From JALYRV01 sp036675475 (GTDB lineage: Bacteria > Acidobacteriota > Vicinamibacteria > Vicinamibacterales > SCN-69-37), in contig JAKFEY010000038.1 of the NCBI GenBank assembly GCA_036675475.1, forward strand, positions 1 through 50,993: a stretch of DNA of 50,993 bases, in the 5' to 3' direction. Position numbers and translations under genes: made by a program. This document shows, in pieces, positions 9,943 to 18,387 of this stretch. Each line of letters begins with the position of its first letter. Within the stretch, counting starts at the first letter, position 1. The notes under the pieces were generated by a model. The model ran no database searches, was not told where the DNA came from, and saw only the letters and a list, made by a program, of their open reading frames with translations.

Positions 9943-12703
9943 GCTGAGGCACCATCTTTCCGAGCGCGTCCGTGCAGCGCACGCACAAGTCGTCCACGGT
10001 TTCCTCGACGTAGCGCCAGCAGCGCGGGCACTTCTCTCCGGGCGCGCGAGACACCTGCACCGACACGCCGGTGTCTTGCGTCACGTCGCCAAGCGTCACG
10101 GCCGATGTGATGAACAGCATGGGCAGCTCGCGCTCATGGCGGCCGAGCAGCGCCATCGTCTCGGCATCACCACTGACCGTGACGCCGGCGGCCAGCGCCG
10201 TGCCGATCAGCTTCTGTTGCCGCGCCTGTTCGAGCGCCGCGTTCACCTGCTCGCGAATCGCGATCAGCCGCGCCCAGCGGTCTTCGACGGCCGCATCGGC
10301 GTCGCGGCCGGCGTCGAGCGGGAACTGGGAGAGGTGCACCGAATCTTCGCGCGCGCCGGGCAGATGGCTCCAGACATCTTCGGCCATGAACGGCATCAGC
10401 GGCGCCGAGAGGCGCGCCAGGCCGTCGGCAATGCGGTAGAGCACCGTTTGCGCCGACCGGCGCTCGCGGCTGCCGGGTGCCAGCGTGTACAGGCGGTCCT
10501 TCGATACGTCCAGATAGAACGCGCTGAGATCCACGGTCGCGAAGTTGTTGAGCAGGTGCGAGACGCGCTGGAAATCGTAGGCCTCGTGCGCGCGCGCCAT
10601 GTCCGCCGCCACGCGTCCGTACCGCGACAGCAGGTAGCGATCGACGCCCTCGAGCGCCTCGGTGGCCACCGCATCGGCCGCCGGGTCGAAGTCATACAGA
10701 TTCGACAGCAGGAAGCGAAACGTGTTGCGAATCTTCCGGTACGCCTCGACTACGCGCGAGAGCGACTGCTTGCCGAGCCGCATCTCCTCGCGGTAATCGA
10801 CCATGGCGACCCACAGGCGCAGCACGTCGGCGCCGCTTTCCTTGATGATCGTCTGCGGCGGCACCACGTTGCCGCGCGACTTCGACATCTTGCGGCCCTG
10901 CTCGTCGACGATGAAGCCGTGCGTGAGCACCTGGTGGTAGGGCGGCTTGCCGCGCGTGCCGAGGCCGACCAGCAGCGACGACTGGAACCAGCCGCGGTAC
11001 TGATCCGTGCCCTCGAGATACAGGTCCGCCGGCCAGCGAAGATCGGGACGCTGCTCGAGCACCGCAAGATGGCTCGATCCGGAGTCGAACCACACGTCGA
11101 GGATGTCGCGCTCGCGCTCGAAGTTGGCGTCGCCGCACTTCGCGCAGGCCAGCCCCTCGGGCACGAAGTCGGCGGCCGGCCGGTCGTACCACGCGTCGGC
11201 GCCGTCCTGCTCGAAGATGCGCGCGGCCTGTTCGGTTTGCGCAGCCGTCAGCGTGGATTCACCGCAGTCCTGGCAGACGAGCGCAGGAATCGGGACGCCC
11301 CACGCGCGCTGGCGCGAGATGCACCAGTCCGGCCGGTTCTCGAGCATCAGGCCCATGCGCTCGCGTCCCCACGCCGGATGCCACGTCACCGCCGCCACCG
11401 CCTCGCGCGCGCCATCGCGCAGCGCATCCATCGTCACGAACCACTGTGAGGTGGCGAGGAAGATGACCGGATTGTGGCAGCGCCAGCAGTGCGGATAGGA
11501 ATGCGAGAAATCCTCGCGGTGCCAGAGGCGTCCGCGCTCCGCGAGCGCCTGCTCGACCACCGGGTTCGCGTCGAAGACTTTCAGCCCGCCGACGATGCCG
11601 ACCGTTGGGTCGAACGTGCCGTTGGGCAGAATCGGCGCGTACGGCTCGAGGCCATAGCGGCGGCCGGTCAGGAAGTCGTCGGAGCCATGTCCCGGCGCGG
11701 TGTGCACGGCGCCCGTGCCCTGCTCGAGCGTCACGTACTCGCCGAGCACGCCCAGCGAGTCGCGCTCGTAGAGCGGGTGACGGAAGCGGACGCCCTCGAA
11801 GGCGGTGCCCTTGACCGTGGCGATGGCCGCGCCGAACGCGCGGCCCACTTTGGCTGACACGGCATCGGCAAGGTCCGCGGCCACGATCACGGCTTTGCCG
11901 TCAACCTCGCGCGCCACGTAATCGAGCTCGGGATGAAACGCGATCGCGAGGTTTGACGGGATGGTCCACGGCGTCGTCGTCCAGATCAGCACCGAGACGT
12001 CGCGGCCGGCGAGCGCGGGCACGCGCCGTCCAAGTTCTCCGGCGTCGCCCGGCGACAGCGGAAACTCGACATAGATCGACGGCGACGTGTGATCTTCGTA
12101 CTCGACTTCGGCTTCGGCCAGCGCCGTGCGATCGCGCAGGCACCAGTGCACCGGCTTCTTGCCCTTGTAGACCAGGCCCTTCTCGACCAGCGTGCCCAGC
12201 GCGCGCACGATCGTCGCCTGATACCCGTAGTTCATGGTCAGGTACGGGTGGTCCCAGTCGCCCCACACGCCGAGGCGTTCGAAGTCCTTGCGCTGCAGCT
12301 GTACGTACTTTTCCGCGTATGCGCGGCACGCGCGGCGGAAGTCGCCGATGGACATCTCGCGCCGCTTCGACCCAAGTTCCTTCTCGACGTTGAGCTCGAT
12401 CGGCAGGCCGTGACAGTCCCACCCCGGCACATACGGCGCGTCGAAGCCCGCCATCGCGCGCGTGCGCACGACGAAGTCCTTCAGAATCTTGTTGAGGGCG
12501 TGCCCGTTGTGAATCTCGCCGTTCGCGTAGGGCGGACCGTCGTGCATGATGAACTGCGGCTTGCCCTTCGCCTGCTCGCGCAGCCGCTCGTACACCCGCG
12601 TCTCGGCCCACCGCGCGAGCATCCGCGGCTCTGCCTCCTGAAGGTTGGCCTTCATCGAGAACTCGGTGCGCGGCAGGTTCAGGGTGTCTTTCCAGTCAGC
12701 CAT
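9935..12703 (-). CDS. ileS: Isoleucyl-tRNA synthetase
   Basis: 922 residues from ATG 12703 (MADWKDTLNLPRTEF), the usual bacterial IleRS start. A longer frame to 12745 is rejected because it would overlap a terminator. The class I HIGH-type motif is HNGH in DGPPYANGEIHNGHALNK; the second signature is GRKMSKSRGN. The CP1 editing domain, anticodon-binding region and a C-terminal zinc knuckle (CPRCWRY and CVRC) are all present, giving the complete bacterial type. It charges tRNA-Ile and hydrolyses Val-tRNA. It heads the operon ileS-lspA-lgt-rluD-NUDIX. Confidence 0.97.
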   Translation of the reverse strand: MADWKDTLNLPRTEFSMKANLQEAEPRMLARWAETRVYERLREQAKGKPQFIMHDGPPYANGEIHNGHALNKILKDFVVRTRAMAGFDAPYVPGWDCHGLPIELNVEKELGSKRREMSIGDFRRACRAYAEKYVQLQRKDFERLGVWGDWDHPYLTMNYGYQATIVRALGTLVEKGLVYKGKKPVHWCLRDRTALAEAEVEYEDHTSPSIYVEFPLSPGDAGELGRRVPALAGRDVSVLIWTTTPWTIPSNLAIAFHPELDYVAREVDGKAVIVAADLADAVSAKVGRAFGAAIATVKGTAFEGVRFRHPLYERDSLGVLGEYVTLEQGTGAVHTAPGHGSDDFLTGRRYGLEPYAPILPNGTFDPTVGIVGGLKVFDANPVVEQALAERGRLWHREDFSHSYPHCWRCHNPVIFLATSQWFVTMDALRDGAREAVAAVTWHPAWGRERMGLMLENRPDWCISRQRAWGVPIPALVCQDCGESTLTAAQTEQAARIFEQDGADAWYDRPAADFVPEGLACAKCGDANFERERDILDVWFDSGSSHLAVLEQRPDLRWPADLYLEGTDQYRGWFQSSLLVGLGTRGKPPYHQVLTHGFIVDEQGRKMSKSRGNVVPPQTIIKESGADVLRLWVAMVDYREEMRLGKQSLSRVVEAYRKIRNTFRFLLSNLYDFDPAADAVATEALEGVDRYLLSRYGRVAADMARAHEAYDFQRVSHLLNNFATVDLSAFYLDVSKDRLYTLAPGSRERRSAQTVLYRIADGLARLSAPLMPFMAEDVWSHLPGAREDSVHLSQFPLDAGRDADAAVEDRWARLIAIREQVNAALEQARQQKLIGTALAAGVTVSGDAETMALLGRHERELPMLFITSAVTLGDVTQDTGVSVQVSRAPGEKCPRCWRYVEETVDDLCVRCTDALGKMVPQRG

Positions 12704-12714
12704 CGGAAACAACA

Positions 12715-12720
12715 ATTCTA
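12715..12720 (-). promoter_or_regulatory. -10 box of the ileS operon
   Basis: The reverse strand reads TAGAAT, one base off consensus, ending 11 bases before the ileS ATG. The transcript would have almost no leader. No good Shine-Dalgarno sequence precedes the ATG, which agrees with a leaderless start. Confidence 0.45.
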
Positions 12721-12729
12721 CAGGTACAG

Positions 12730-12765
12730 AAAAAAGCGCAGGCAAGGACGGACCTCACCTGCGCT
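12730..12765 (-). terminator. Rho-independent terminator after the PA-IL-like gene
   Basis: On the reverse strand an eight-base stem AGCGCAGG/CCTGCGCT, extended by a three-base inner stem AGG/CCT, is followed immediately by six T residues (A-run 12730-12735 on the plus strand). It lies between the PA-IL-like gene and ileS and should separate their transcripts. Confidence 0.8.
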
Positions 12766-12783
12766 CCCCGGGGCCTTAGCCCC

Positions 12784-12832
12784 CTTACCTGTCCCTTACC
12801 TGCGCTTACCTGCGCTTACCTGCGCTTACCTG
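12784..12832. repeat. Short tandem repeat CTTACCTG(CG), five copies
   Basis: CTTACCTG occurs at 12784, 12795, 12805, 12815 and 12825, mostly as a 10-base unit CTTACCTGCG. It starts right after the stop of the PA-IL-like gene. This looks like slippage-prone simple sequence; no function is evident. Confidence 0.9.
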
Positions 12833-12833
12833 T

Positions 12834-13637
12834 CTACCGGCGACCCTGGCGAGTGATGACAACGTTGAACTGCCCGGCGTTGTCGGCCACGACATCGTCA
12901 TTGATGCCGAGCCAGAGGATGCCCGCGGCGGGCATGCGCACCGTCGTCTGGTCGCCGATGGCGAACGGACGGCCGTTGCCGACGCGGCCGATCAGCGCGC
13001 CCGCGAAGTTCTGCGGCAGCGGTGACGCCGCCGCGTAGCGCTGGCTGCGCGCGCCCGCCACGCCCGCGAGGTCGTTCGCGTCGCCGCTCAGGCGCACTTC
13101 ACCGGTGCTCTGGAACGTGATGGTCTCGCCGCGGCGAACGCTGATGCCGCTCGACACCCACTGCTGGTTGCCCGGCACGACGACGCCGGGCCCGCCGCCC
13201 GTGCCGGTGGTGTTCGGCACGGCCACGTTGGACGGACGCGCCCAGATGATACGCGCCACTTCGTTCGACATGAGGTCGCGGTCGCCGCTGCCGCCGCGCA
13301 CCGTGAGGCGAAGCGGGGTGGTGCCGCCGATGTCGAACAGTTCACCGGTCACGGTCTGGCCGTTGCGGAGCACGAACACCGCCGTGCCGGCGTTGACGGC
13401 CGCCCAGTCGGCGTCCGACAGATCGCCCGTGAAGCTGATGGCCGCGATGTCGCCGGGGCCAATCCACCGGTCGGTGCCGTTGACGCGGACCTGAAGGCCC
13501 TGCGCATTCAAATCCACCACCGAGCCACTGACGCGCTCACCCGAGCGCAGGACGACGATGGCGGACTCCTGGGCCAGGACGGAGCCCAGGCCGAGGGTCG
13601 AAACAAGCGCGAGTGCGCCAAGGATTCTGCGTGTCAT
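12834..13637 (-). CDS. Exported protein with C-terminal PA-IL/LecA-like domain
   Basis: 267 residues from ATG 13637, chosen because the preceding AGGGGA is well placed and the protein then opens with a signal peptide (MTRRILGALALVSTLGLGSVLAQE). Residues about 25-135 form two beta-rich repeats of the type 'LRSGERVSGSVVDL...' and 'LRNGQTVTGELFDIGG'. Residues about 150-267 resemble the PA-IL (LecA) fold: a W-S-S-G-I strand, PLPQNFAGALIGRVGNG and the C-terminal LGINDDVVADNAGQF, where Asp/Asn residues could bind calcium and sugar. The lectin assignment is family-level memory, not proven. Likely periplasmic or secreted. It has its own terminator. Confidence 0.7.
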   Translation of the reverse strand: MTRRILGALALVSTLGLGSVLAQESAIVVLRSGERVSGSVVDLNAQGLQVRVNGTDRWIGPGDIAAISFTGDLSDADWAAVNAGTAVFVLRNGQTVTGELFDIGGTTPLRLTVRGGSGDRDLMSNEVARIIWARPSNVAVPNTTGTGGGPGVVVPGNQQWVSSGISVRRGETITFQSTGEVRLSGDANDLAGVAGARSQRYAAASPLPQNFAGALIGRVGNGRPFAIGDQTTVRMPAAGILWLGINDDVVADNAGQFNVVITRQGRR

Positions 13638-13666
13638 GTTCTTGTGTCCCCTATGGCTGAGACGCA

Positions 13667-13672
13667 CGTATA
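13667..13672 (-). promoter_or_regulatory. Possible -10 box of the PA-IL-like gene
   Basis: The reverse strand reads TATACG about 30 bases before the ATG at 13637, leaving room for a short leader containing AGGGGA. No -35 is apparent. Confidence 0.3.
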
Positions 13673-13778
13673 CCGGGCGGCCCAGCAGGTAATGGTTGTC
13701 TGGCCCCATGAAATGCAAACAGGGGGCCACCAGCTGTACCGCCAGCGTATCCCGCCCGGGTCCCCGATTTTCGACTCG

Positions 13779-13784
13779 TATAAT
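13779..13784 (+). promoter_or_regulatory. -10 box of the M16-M16-GNAT operon
   Basis: A perfect TATAAT ends eight bases before the GTG start at 13793, so transcription would begin at or beside the start codon. No ribosome-binding site is visible in between, which suggests a leaderless mRNA. Confidence 0.6.
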
Positions 13785-13792
13785 GGACACGA

Positions 13793-15085
13793 GTGCCCTC
13801 CACCGTGCGTCGCCTCGTCGAACTCGACAACGGACTCACCGTCATCCTGCAGCCGTCGCACGCCTCGAGCCTGATTTCGCTCTGGGCCTGGTATCGCGTC
13901 GGGTCGGGCGACGAGCGTCCGGGCCAGACCGGCATCTCGCACTGGGTCGAGCACATGAATTTCAAGGGCACCGCGCGCCTCTCGCGCGAGGCCATGACCG
14001 GCATCGTCGAGCGGCACGGCGGGTTCTGGAACGGTTACACGTGGATCGACCAGACGACGTACGTGTCCACCGCGCACCGGGACGCCCTCGACGACCTGCT
14101 GCTGCTCGAGTCCGAGCGCATGTCGGCCTGCACCTACGACGCCGCGGAGATTGAGCCGGAGCGCACCGTCATCATTTCCGAGCTGCAGGGGTCGGAGAAC
14201 GATCCCGATCAGGTGCTCGAGACCGAAGTGACGGCGACGGCGATGAAGGTGCACCCGTACCGGCATCCGACCATCGGCTGGCGCGGCGATCTCGAGACGA
14301 TGACGCGCGAGGATCTCGTCGGCCACTACGAACGGTACTACGCGCCCGACAACGCCACCATCGTGATTGCGGGGGACATTGATCCGGACGATGCGCTGAC
14401 GCGCGTAGCGCGCGCGTTTGGCGCGATTGCGCCATCGGGCGTGAAAGCGCCCGCGCGCACCACGGAGCCCGAGCAGCAGGGCGAGCGGCGCGTGTCGGTG
14501 GAGCGGCCCGGCCACGTGGGGTACGTCAAGCTTGCGCATCATGCGCCGGCGTTTGCGCACGCCGACTTCGCGCCGATGCTGGTGCTCGACGCCGTGCTGG
14601 CCGGCGCCCGCGGGCTGAATCTCTGGTGCAGCTACAAGGCGCTGGGCTCGCAGCGCAGCTCGCGTCTGTATCGCGCGCTGGTGGATACGTCGCTGGCGAG
14701 CGCGGTGCAGGGCGCGTTGATGCCGACGCGCGACGCGTTCCTCCATTACGTCTCGATCACCGCGGCTGACGGCGTGGCCCTCGAAGCGGTGCAGGAGGCC
14801 GCGGCCGCGGCGATTGACGCCACGATCACCGGCGGCGTGCCGGAGGAGGAAGTGCAGCGCGCGCGCCGGCAGCTGCACGCGCGCATGGTCTTCGAGGGCG
14901 ACAGCGTCACGAACATCGCGCACCAGGCGGGCTACTTCCAGACGCTCGGCGCGCTCGACGCCTACGACGCGCTGCCGGCGCGCCTCGCCGCCGTTACGCC
15001 CGACGATGTGCGGCGCGTGGCGGGCCTGTATCTGCACCCGGCGAACCGCACCAGCGGCTTTCTGCGTCCGGGTGGCGGCGCATGA
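13793..15085 (+). CDS. M16 family zinc metallopeptidase, catalytic subunit type
   Basis: 430 residues from GTG 13793. The inverted zinc motif HxxEH is intact (His50, Glu53, His54 in SHWVEHMNFKGT), with the third ligand probably Glu130 in VIISELQG. Two M16 half-domains follow (about 10-190 and 195-425). Such proteins are processing or oligopeptide-degrading peptidases that work in pairs with an M16 partner, and the next gene, overlapping by four bases, is such a partner. No signal peptide is seen, so it is probably cytosolic. The exact substrate is unknown. Confidence 0.92.
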   Translation: MPSTVRRLVELDNGLTVILQPSHASSLISLWAWYRVGSGDERPGQTGISHWVEHMNFKGTARLSREAMTGIVERHGGFWNGYTWIDQTTYVSTAHRDALDDLLLLESERMSACTYDAAEIEPERTVIISELQGSENDPDQVLETEVTATAMKVHPYRHPTIGWRGDLETMTREDLVGHYERYYAPDNATIVIAGDIDPDDALTRVARAFGAIAPSGVKAPARTTEPEQQGERRVSVERPGHVGYVKLAHHAPAFAHADFAPMLVLDAVLAGARGLNLWCSYKALGSQRSSRLYRALVDTSLASAVQGALMPTRDAFLHYVSITAADGVALEAVQEAAAAAIDATITGGVPEEEVQRARRQLHARMVFEGDSVTNIAHQAGYFQTLGALDAYDALPARLAAVTPDDVRRVAGLYLHPANRTSGFLRPGGGA

Positions 15086-16353
15086 ATCCGCTGGCGGCCG
15101 CGTCCCCGCAGAAGCGCCTGACCCGCCGCCGGCTTCCGTCCGGCGCCACCATCGTCGCGCGCCGCAACGGCATCACGCCGGCCGTCACGTTCATGCTGGC
15201 GTTCGATGCCGGCAGCGCGTTCGATCCGCCGTCGCGTCCGGGCCTCGCGGCGTTCACCGCCCGCATGATCGATCGCGGGACGCCGGAGTACACGGCGGAT
15301 GCGCTGGCCGAGGAGATCGAAGGGCGCGGCGCGTCGATTGAGGTCACGTCGAACCGGCAGTGCCTGACGTTTACGGCCACGTGCCTCGACGATGACTTCG
15401 AGGCGATGGTGAGCCTTGCCGCGCGGATGGCACAGGCGCCCGCGTTCCCGCCCGATCAACTGGAGCTGCGGCGCCACGAGACGCTCACGCGCCTGGCGCA
15501 GGACGCCGAGAACACCGGCGCGCGCGCGAGCGCGCGGTTTTTCGAGCGGTTGTACGGCGACGGACACCCGTACGCGCATCCACCGCGCGGCACGCAGGCG
15601 GCGATCGAGGCGCTGACGCGCGACGATCTCGTCGCCTATCACCGCGCGCGCGTGCGTCCGGCGTTTCTGACGGCGGCGATTGTCGGTGACGTCGATGAGG
15701 AGCGCGCGTGCGACGCGCTGGCCCGCGCGCTTGACGGCTGGACGGTAGACGATGAGGCGCCGTCGCGCGCGCTGCCGGCGCCGGTGCCGCCCGCCGTGCG
15801 CGACGTCAGCGTGATCGACGTGGCGGGCAAGTCGCAGTCCGACATTGCCTATGGCTTTCTCGGGCCGGGCCGGCTCGATCCCGCCTACTACGCGTACTGG
15901 GTCATGAACACGGTGCTGGGGCAGTTCGGCATGGGCGGACGGCTCGGCGAGAACATTCGCGAGCGGCAGGGCATGGCCTATTACGCCTACAGCAGCTTCG
16001 ACGCCGCGCGCATTCCAGGTCCCGTGCTCGTGCGCGCGGGCGTTGATCCCGCGAACGTCGACCGGACGATCGCCGCCATCGATCATGAGATCGCGCGCAT
16101 CGCGGCCGATGGCGTGACGCAGGCCGAGCGCGACGATGCGGTGCGCTATCTGATCGGCTCGATCCCGCGGCTGCTCGAAACGAATGCGGGCACGGCGCAG
16201 TTCCTGGTGACCGTGGAGCAGTTCGGGCTCGGTGAAGACTTCGAAGCGCGGCTGCCGGGCCTGCTGTCGGCCGTCACGGCCGAAGACGCCTCGGCGGCTG
16301 CCGCCGCGCTCGATCCATCGAAAGCCGTGCTGGCGGTCGCAGGCCCGTCGTGA
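15082..16353 (+). CDS. M16 family peptidase-like protein lacking the zinc motif
   Basis: 423 residues with the same two-half M16 fold. At the position of the zinc motif it has FTARMIDRGT instead of HxxEH, so it cannot bind zinc in the usual way. It keeps the C-terminal-half motif GENIRERQGMAYYAYSS, typical of the substrate-binding non-catalytic subunit in two-subunit M16 enzymes (beta/alpha pairs as in mitochondrial processing peptidase). ATG 15082 overlaps the previous stop. Assignment as a non-catalytic partner is inference from the missing motif and gene pairing. Confidence 0.9.
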   Translation: MNPLAAASPQKRLTRRRLPSGATIVARRNGITPAVTFMLAFDAGSAFDPPSRPGLAAFTARMIDRGTPEYTADALAEEIEGRGASIEVTSNRQCLTFTATCLDDDFEAMVSLAARMAQAPAFPPDQLELRRHETLTRLAQDAENTGARASARFFERLYGDGHPYAHPPRGTQAAIEALTRDDLVAYHRARVRPAFLTAAIVGDVDEERACDALARALDGWTVDDEAPSRALPAPVPPAVRDVSVIDVAGKSQSDIAYGFLGPGRLDPAYYAYWVMNTVLGQFGMGGRLGENIRERQGMAYYAYSSFDAARIPGPVLVRAGVDPANVDRTIAAIDHEIARIAADGVTQAERDDAVRYLIGSIPRLLETNAGTAQFLVTVEQFGLGEDFEARLPGLLSAVTAEDASAAAAALDPSKAVLAVAGPS

Positions 16354-17177
16354 TCACCCTGCGCGACATTCATGCGCTCGACGAGTGCAAGATCATCGTC
16401 GAGCTCGAGAAGCAGATCTGGGGCTACTCGGATCCTGAAGATCTCGTGCCCGCGATCATGCTGTTTCTGTGCGCGAAACGCGGCGGGATCCTGATTCTGG
16501 CGGAGGACGAGGCCGGCGCGCCCGCGGGCTTTGCGTTCTCGATGGCGTCGATTGTCGACGGCAAGCCCGCGCAGTGGTCGCACATGATGGGCGTGGTGCC
16601 CGGCATCCGCGAGCAGGGGCTGGCGCGCCAGTTGAAGCTCGCGCAGCGCGAGCGCGCGCTGGCGATGGGGCTGGAGCTGATCGAGTGGACGTTCGATCCG
16701 CTGCAGGCCGTCAACGCGCACCTGAACTTCTCGAAGCTGGGCGTCATCTCGACCACGTACGCGGACAACATCTACGGCGAGTCGAGCAGCGTGCTGCACC
16801 GCGGGACGGCCACCGACCGGCTCATTGTCGAGTGGTGGATTCAGCGGCCGCACGTCGAGCGGCGCATCGCGGCCGGCCCGTTCACCGCGCGCGACAGCCG
16901 CGTGGCCACGGCAGCGGTGCTCAACGAGATGTCGTCGCGCGACCCGTGGGACGTGCCCGGCGAGCGGACGATGCCGCCCGAGGGTGACCGCGTGCTGATT
17001 CGGGTGCCGGCGGGCTTCAGCGACATGCAGGCCCGCGAACCCGAGCTGGCGCGCGCGTGGCGGCAGCAGACGCGCGAGCTGTTCACGGCGTGCTTCGCGC
17101 GCGGCTATCGCGCGGTCGACTTCTTCAAGGACGAGCAGGGCGGCGGCGCGTATCTGCTGGCGCAGCCGCGCGACTGA
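16350..17177 (+). CDS. GNAT-superfamily acetyltransferase, COG3375 type
   Basis: 275 residues from GTG 16350, overlapping the previous stop (GTGA). The N-terminal 150 residues carry a GNAT fold: SHMMGVVPGIREQGLARQLK is the acetyl-CoA pyrophosphate-binding motif A, with the R/Q-x-x-G-x-A pattern in EQGLAR. The following EWTFDPLQAVNAHLNFSKLG is characteristic of the predicted-acetyltransferase group COG3375, whose substrate is unknown. The C-terminal third is not recognised. It is cotranscribed with the M16 pair. Confidence 0.8.
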   Translation: MITLRDIHALDECKIIVELEKQIWGYSDPEDLVPAIMLFLCAKRGGILILAEDEAGAPAGFAFSMASIVDGKPAQWSHMMGVVPGIREQGLARQLKLAQRERALAMGLELIEWTFDPLQAVNAHLNFSKLGVISTTYADNIYGESSSVLHRGTATDRLIVEWWIQRPHVERRIAAGPFTARDSRVATAAVLNEMSSRDPWDVPGERTMPPEGDRVLIRVPAGFSDMQAREPELARAWRQQTRELFTACFARGYRAVDFFKDEQGGGAYLLAQPRD

Positions 17178-17180
17178 CGC

Positions 17181-17522
17181 TCAGCCCGGCGGCCAGGCGA
17201 AGGTGCGGCCGCCGAGCACGTGCAGGTGGATGTGGAACACCGTCTGCCCCGCGTCCGCGTTGCAGTTGAACACGGTGCGATAGCCGCCTTCCCCGTACCC
17301 GCGCTCGTTCGCGAGCGACGCGCCCCGGCGCACCATCTCGCCCACCACCTCATCGTCTTCCGTCGTCAGCGCGTTGAGGGTGTCGATGTGGCGTCTCGGG
17401 ATGACGAGCACGTGCATCGGCGCCTGCGGGTTGATGTCGTTGAAGGCGACGAGGCGATCGTCCTGATAGACGATCGACGCGGGGACTTCACCGGCGGCAA
17501 TACGGCAGAACAGGCAGGCCAT
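17181..17522 (-). CDS. HIT family nucleotide hydrolase/transferase
   Basis: 113 residues, normal for the HINT branch. The histidine triad is HIHLHVLGG near residues 97-105; the start CLFCRIAAGEVPASIVYQDD is typical of HINT proteins. These hydrolyse adenosine phosphoramidates and acyl-AMP species. It is the last gene of the thiD-moaE-moaD-prfA-prmC run, seven bases after prmC, and converges with the GNAT gene three bases away. Confidence 0.92.
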   Translation of the reverse strand: MACLFCRIAAGEVPASIVYQDDRLVAFNDINPQAPMHVLVIPRRHIDTLNALTTEDDEVVGEMVRRGASLANERGYGEGGYRTVFNCNADAGQTVFHIHLHVLGGRTFAWPPG

Positions 17523-17529
17523 GCGCCGA

Positions 17530-18387
17530 TTATCGCTCCACGAGGGCGATTCGGGGAATGCCGGCGAGGTCCTTGACGACCTTCACAACCGGAAGGCCGG
17601 CCGCGCACGCGGCCTGGAGCAGGGCCTCGTCGTTGCCGCCGAATTCAAAGAGCATCGGCGGCGTGGGGCGCCGGTGCGCCGCACTGCCAAGAATCATCCG
17701 GATGACGTCGAGGCCGTCGCCTCCCGCGAACAGGGCCGTGTGCGGTTCGAAATCCACGACGTCTTTCATCAGCGTGGCCGCATCGGCCTGGGCGATGTAG
17801 GGGGGATTCGACACGACGAGGTCCACCGGCCCGACGCCGTCGAGCCCCGACGCGTGCCGGAAGTCGATGCGGTCCTCGACGCGGTGACGGCCCGCGTTCC
17901 GCCGCGCCACGGCCAGGGCCTCGGTGGAGATGTCCGTCGCGATGACGCGCACATGCGGCCGTTCGTGCGCGATGGCGATGGCCACGCAGCCCGAGCCGGT
18001 GCCGATGTCCGCGACGACCGACGCCCGGCGCCTGTCGATCACGGCGATCGCCTCTTCGACGAGGAGTTCCGTTTCCGGGCGCGGGATCAGCACCGCGGGC
18101 GAAACGTCGAAGTCGAGGCCCCAGAACTCGCGCGAGCCGGTGATGTAGGCCACCGGTTCGCCCGCCGCGCGCCGCGCGACGAGCGCGTCGAAGCGCCGCA
18201 CGACATCGGGGGACGGCTCGCCGCGGTTGTCCGCGAGCCAGCGCGCGCGATCCCAGCCGAGCACGTGGCGCGCGAGGACTTCGGCGTCGAGAGACGGGTT
18301 CTGTTCAGCCCCACCTTCGCTCGACTGCGTCGGGCTGCGGTGGGCAAGCAGGGCGGCGGCCTGGCGGGCCATGTCCGCGAGCGTCAT
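17530..18387 (-). CDS. prmC: Release factor glutamine N5-methyltransferase
   Basis: 285 residues. The HemK/PrmC signature NPPY (VVSNPPYIAQ) and SAM-binding motif VVADIGTGSGCVAIAIA are intact; GSREFWGLDFDVSPAVLIPRPETE is the conserved linker. It methylates the Gln of the GGQ motif of release factors, and prfA lies immediately upstream with a four-base overlap. The N-terminal helical domain has an extra stretch of about 12 residues (about 17-29, SPTQSSEGGAEQ) compared with remembered PrmC sequences; it coincides with a palindromic DNA element at 18308-18345. The insert is in a peripheral domain, so the enzyme is probably active. Confidence 0.93.
   Translation of the reverse strand: MTLADMARQAAALLAHRSPTQSSEGGAEQNPSLDAEVLARHVLGWDRARWLADNRGEPSPDVVRRFDALVARRAAGEPVAYITGSREFWGLDFDVSPAVLIPRPETELLVEEAIAVIDRRRASVVADIGTGSGCVAIAIAHERPHVRVIATDISTEALAVARRNAGRHRVEDRIDFRHASGLDGVGPVDLVVSNPPYIAQADAATLMKDVVDFEPHTALFAGGDGLDVIRMILGSAAHRRPTPPMLFEFGGNDEALLQAACAAGLPVVKVVKDLAGIPRIALVER
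18308..18345. repeat. In-frame palindromic element inside prmC
   Basis: 38-base element with terminal arms GCCCCACC and GGTGGGC and core TTCGCTCGACTG. It matches 30 of 38 positions of an element inside moaE (20114-20151), where a stem pair is A-T here and T-A there. It encodes residues of the extra segment in PrmC. Confidence 0.6.

Noticed and set aside
12704..12745. Longer ileS start at 12745
   Set aside because: It would overlap the terminator and -10 box, and the extra residues are not found in isoleucyl-tRNA synthetases as I know them.
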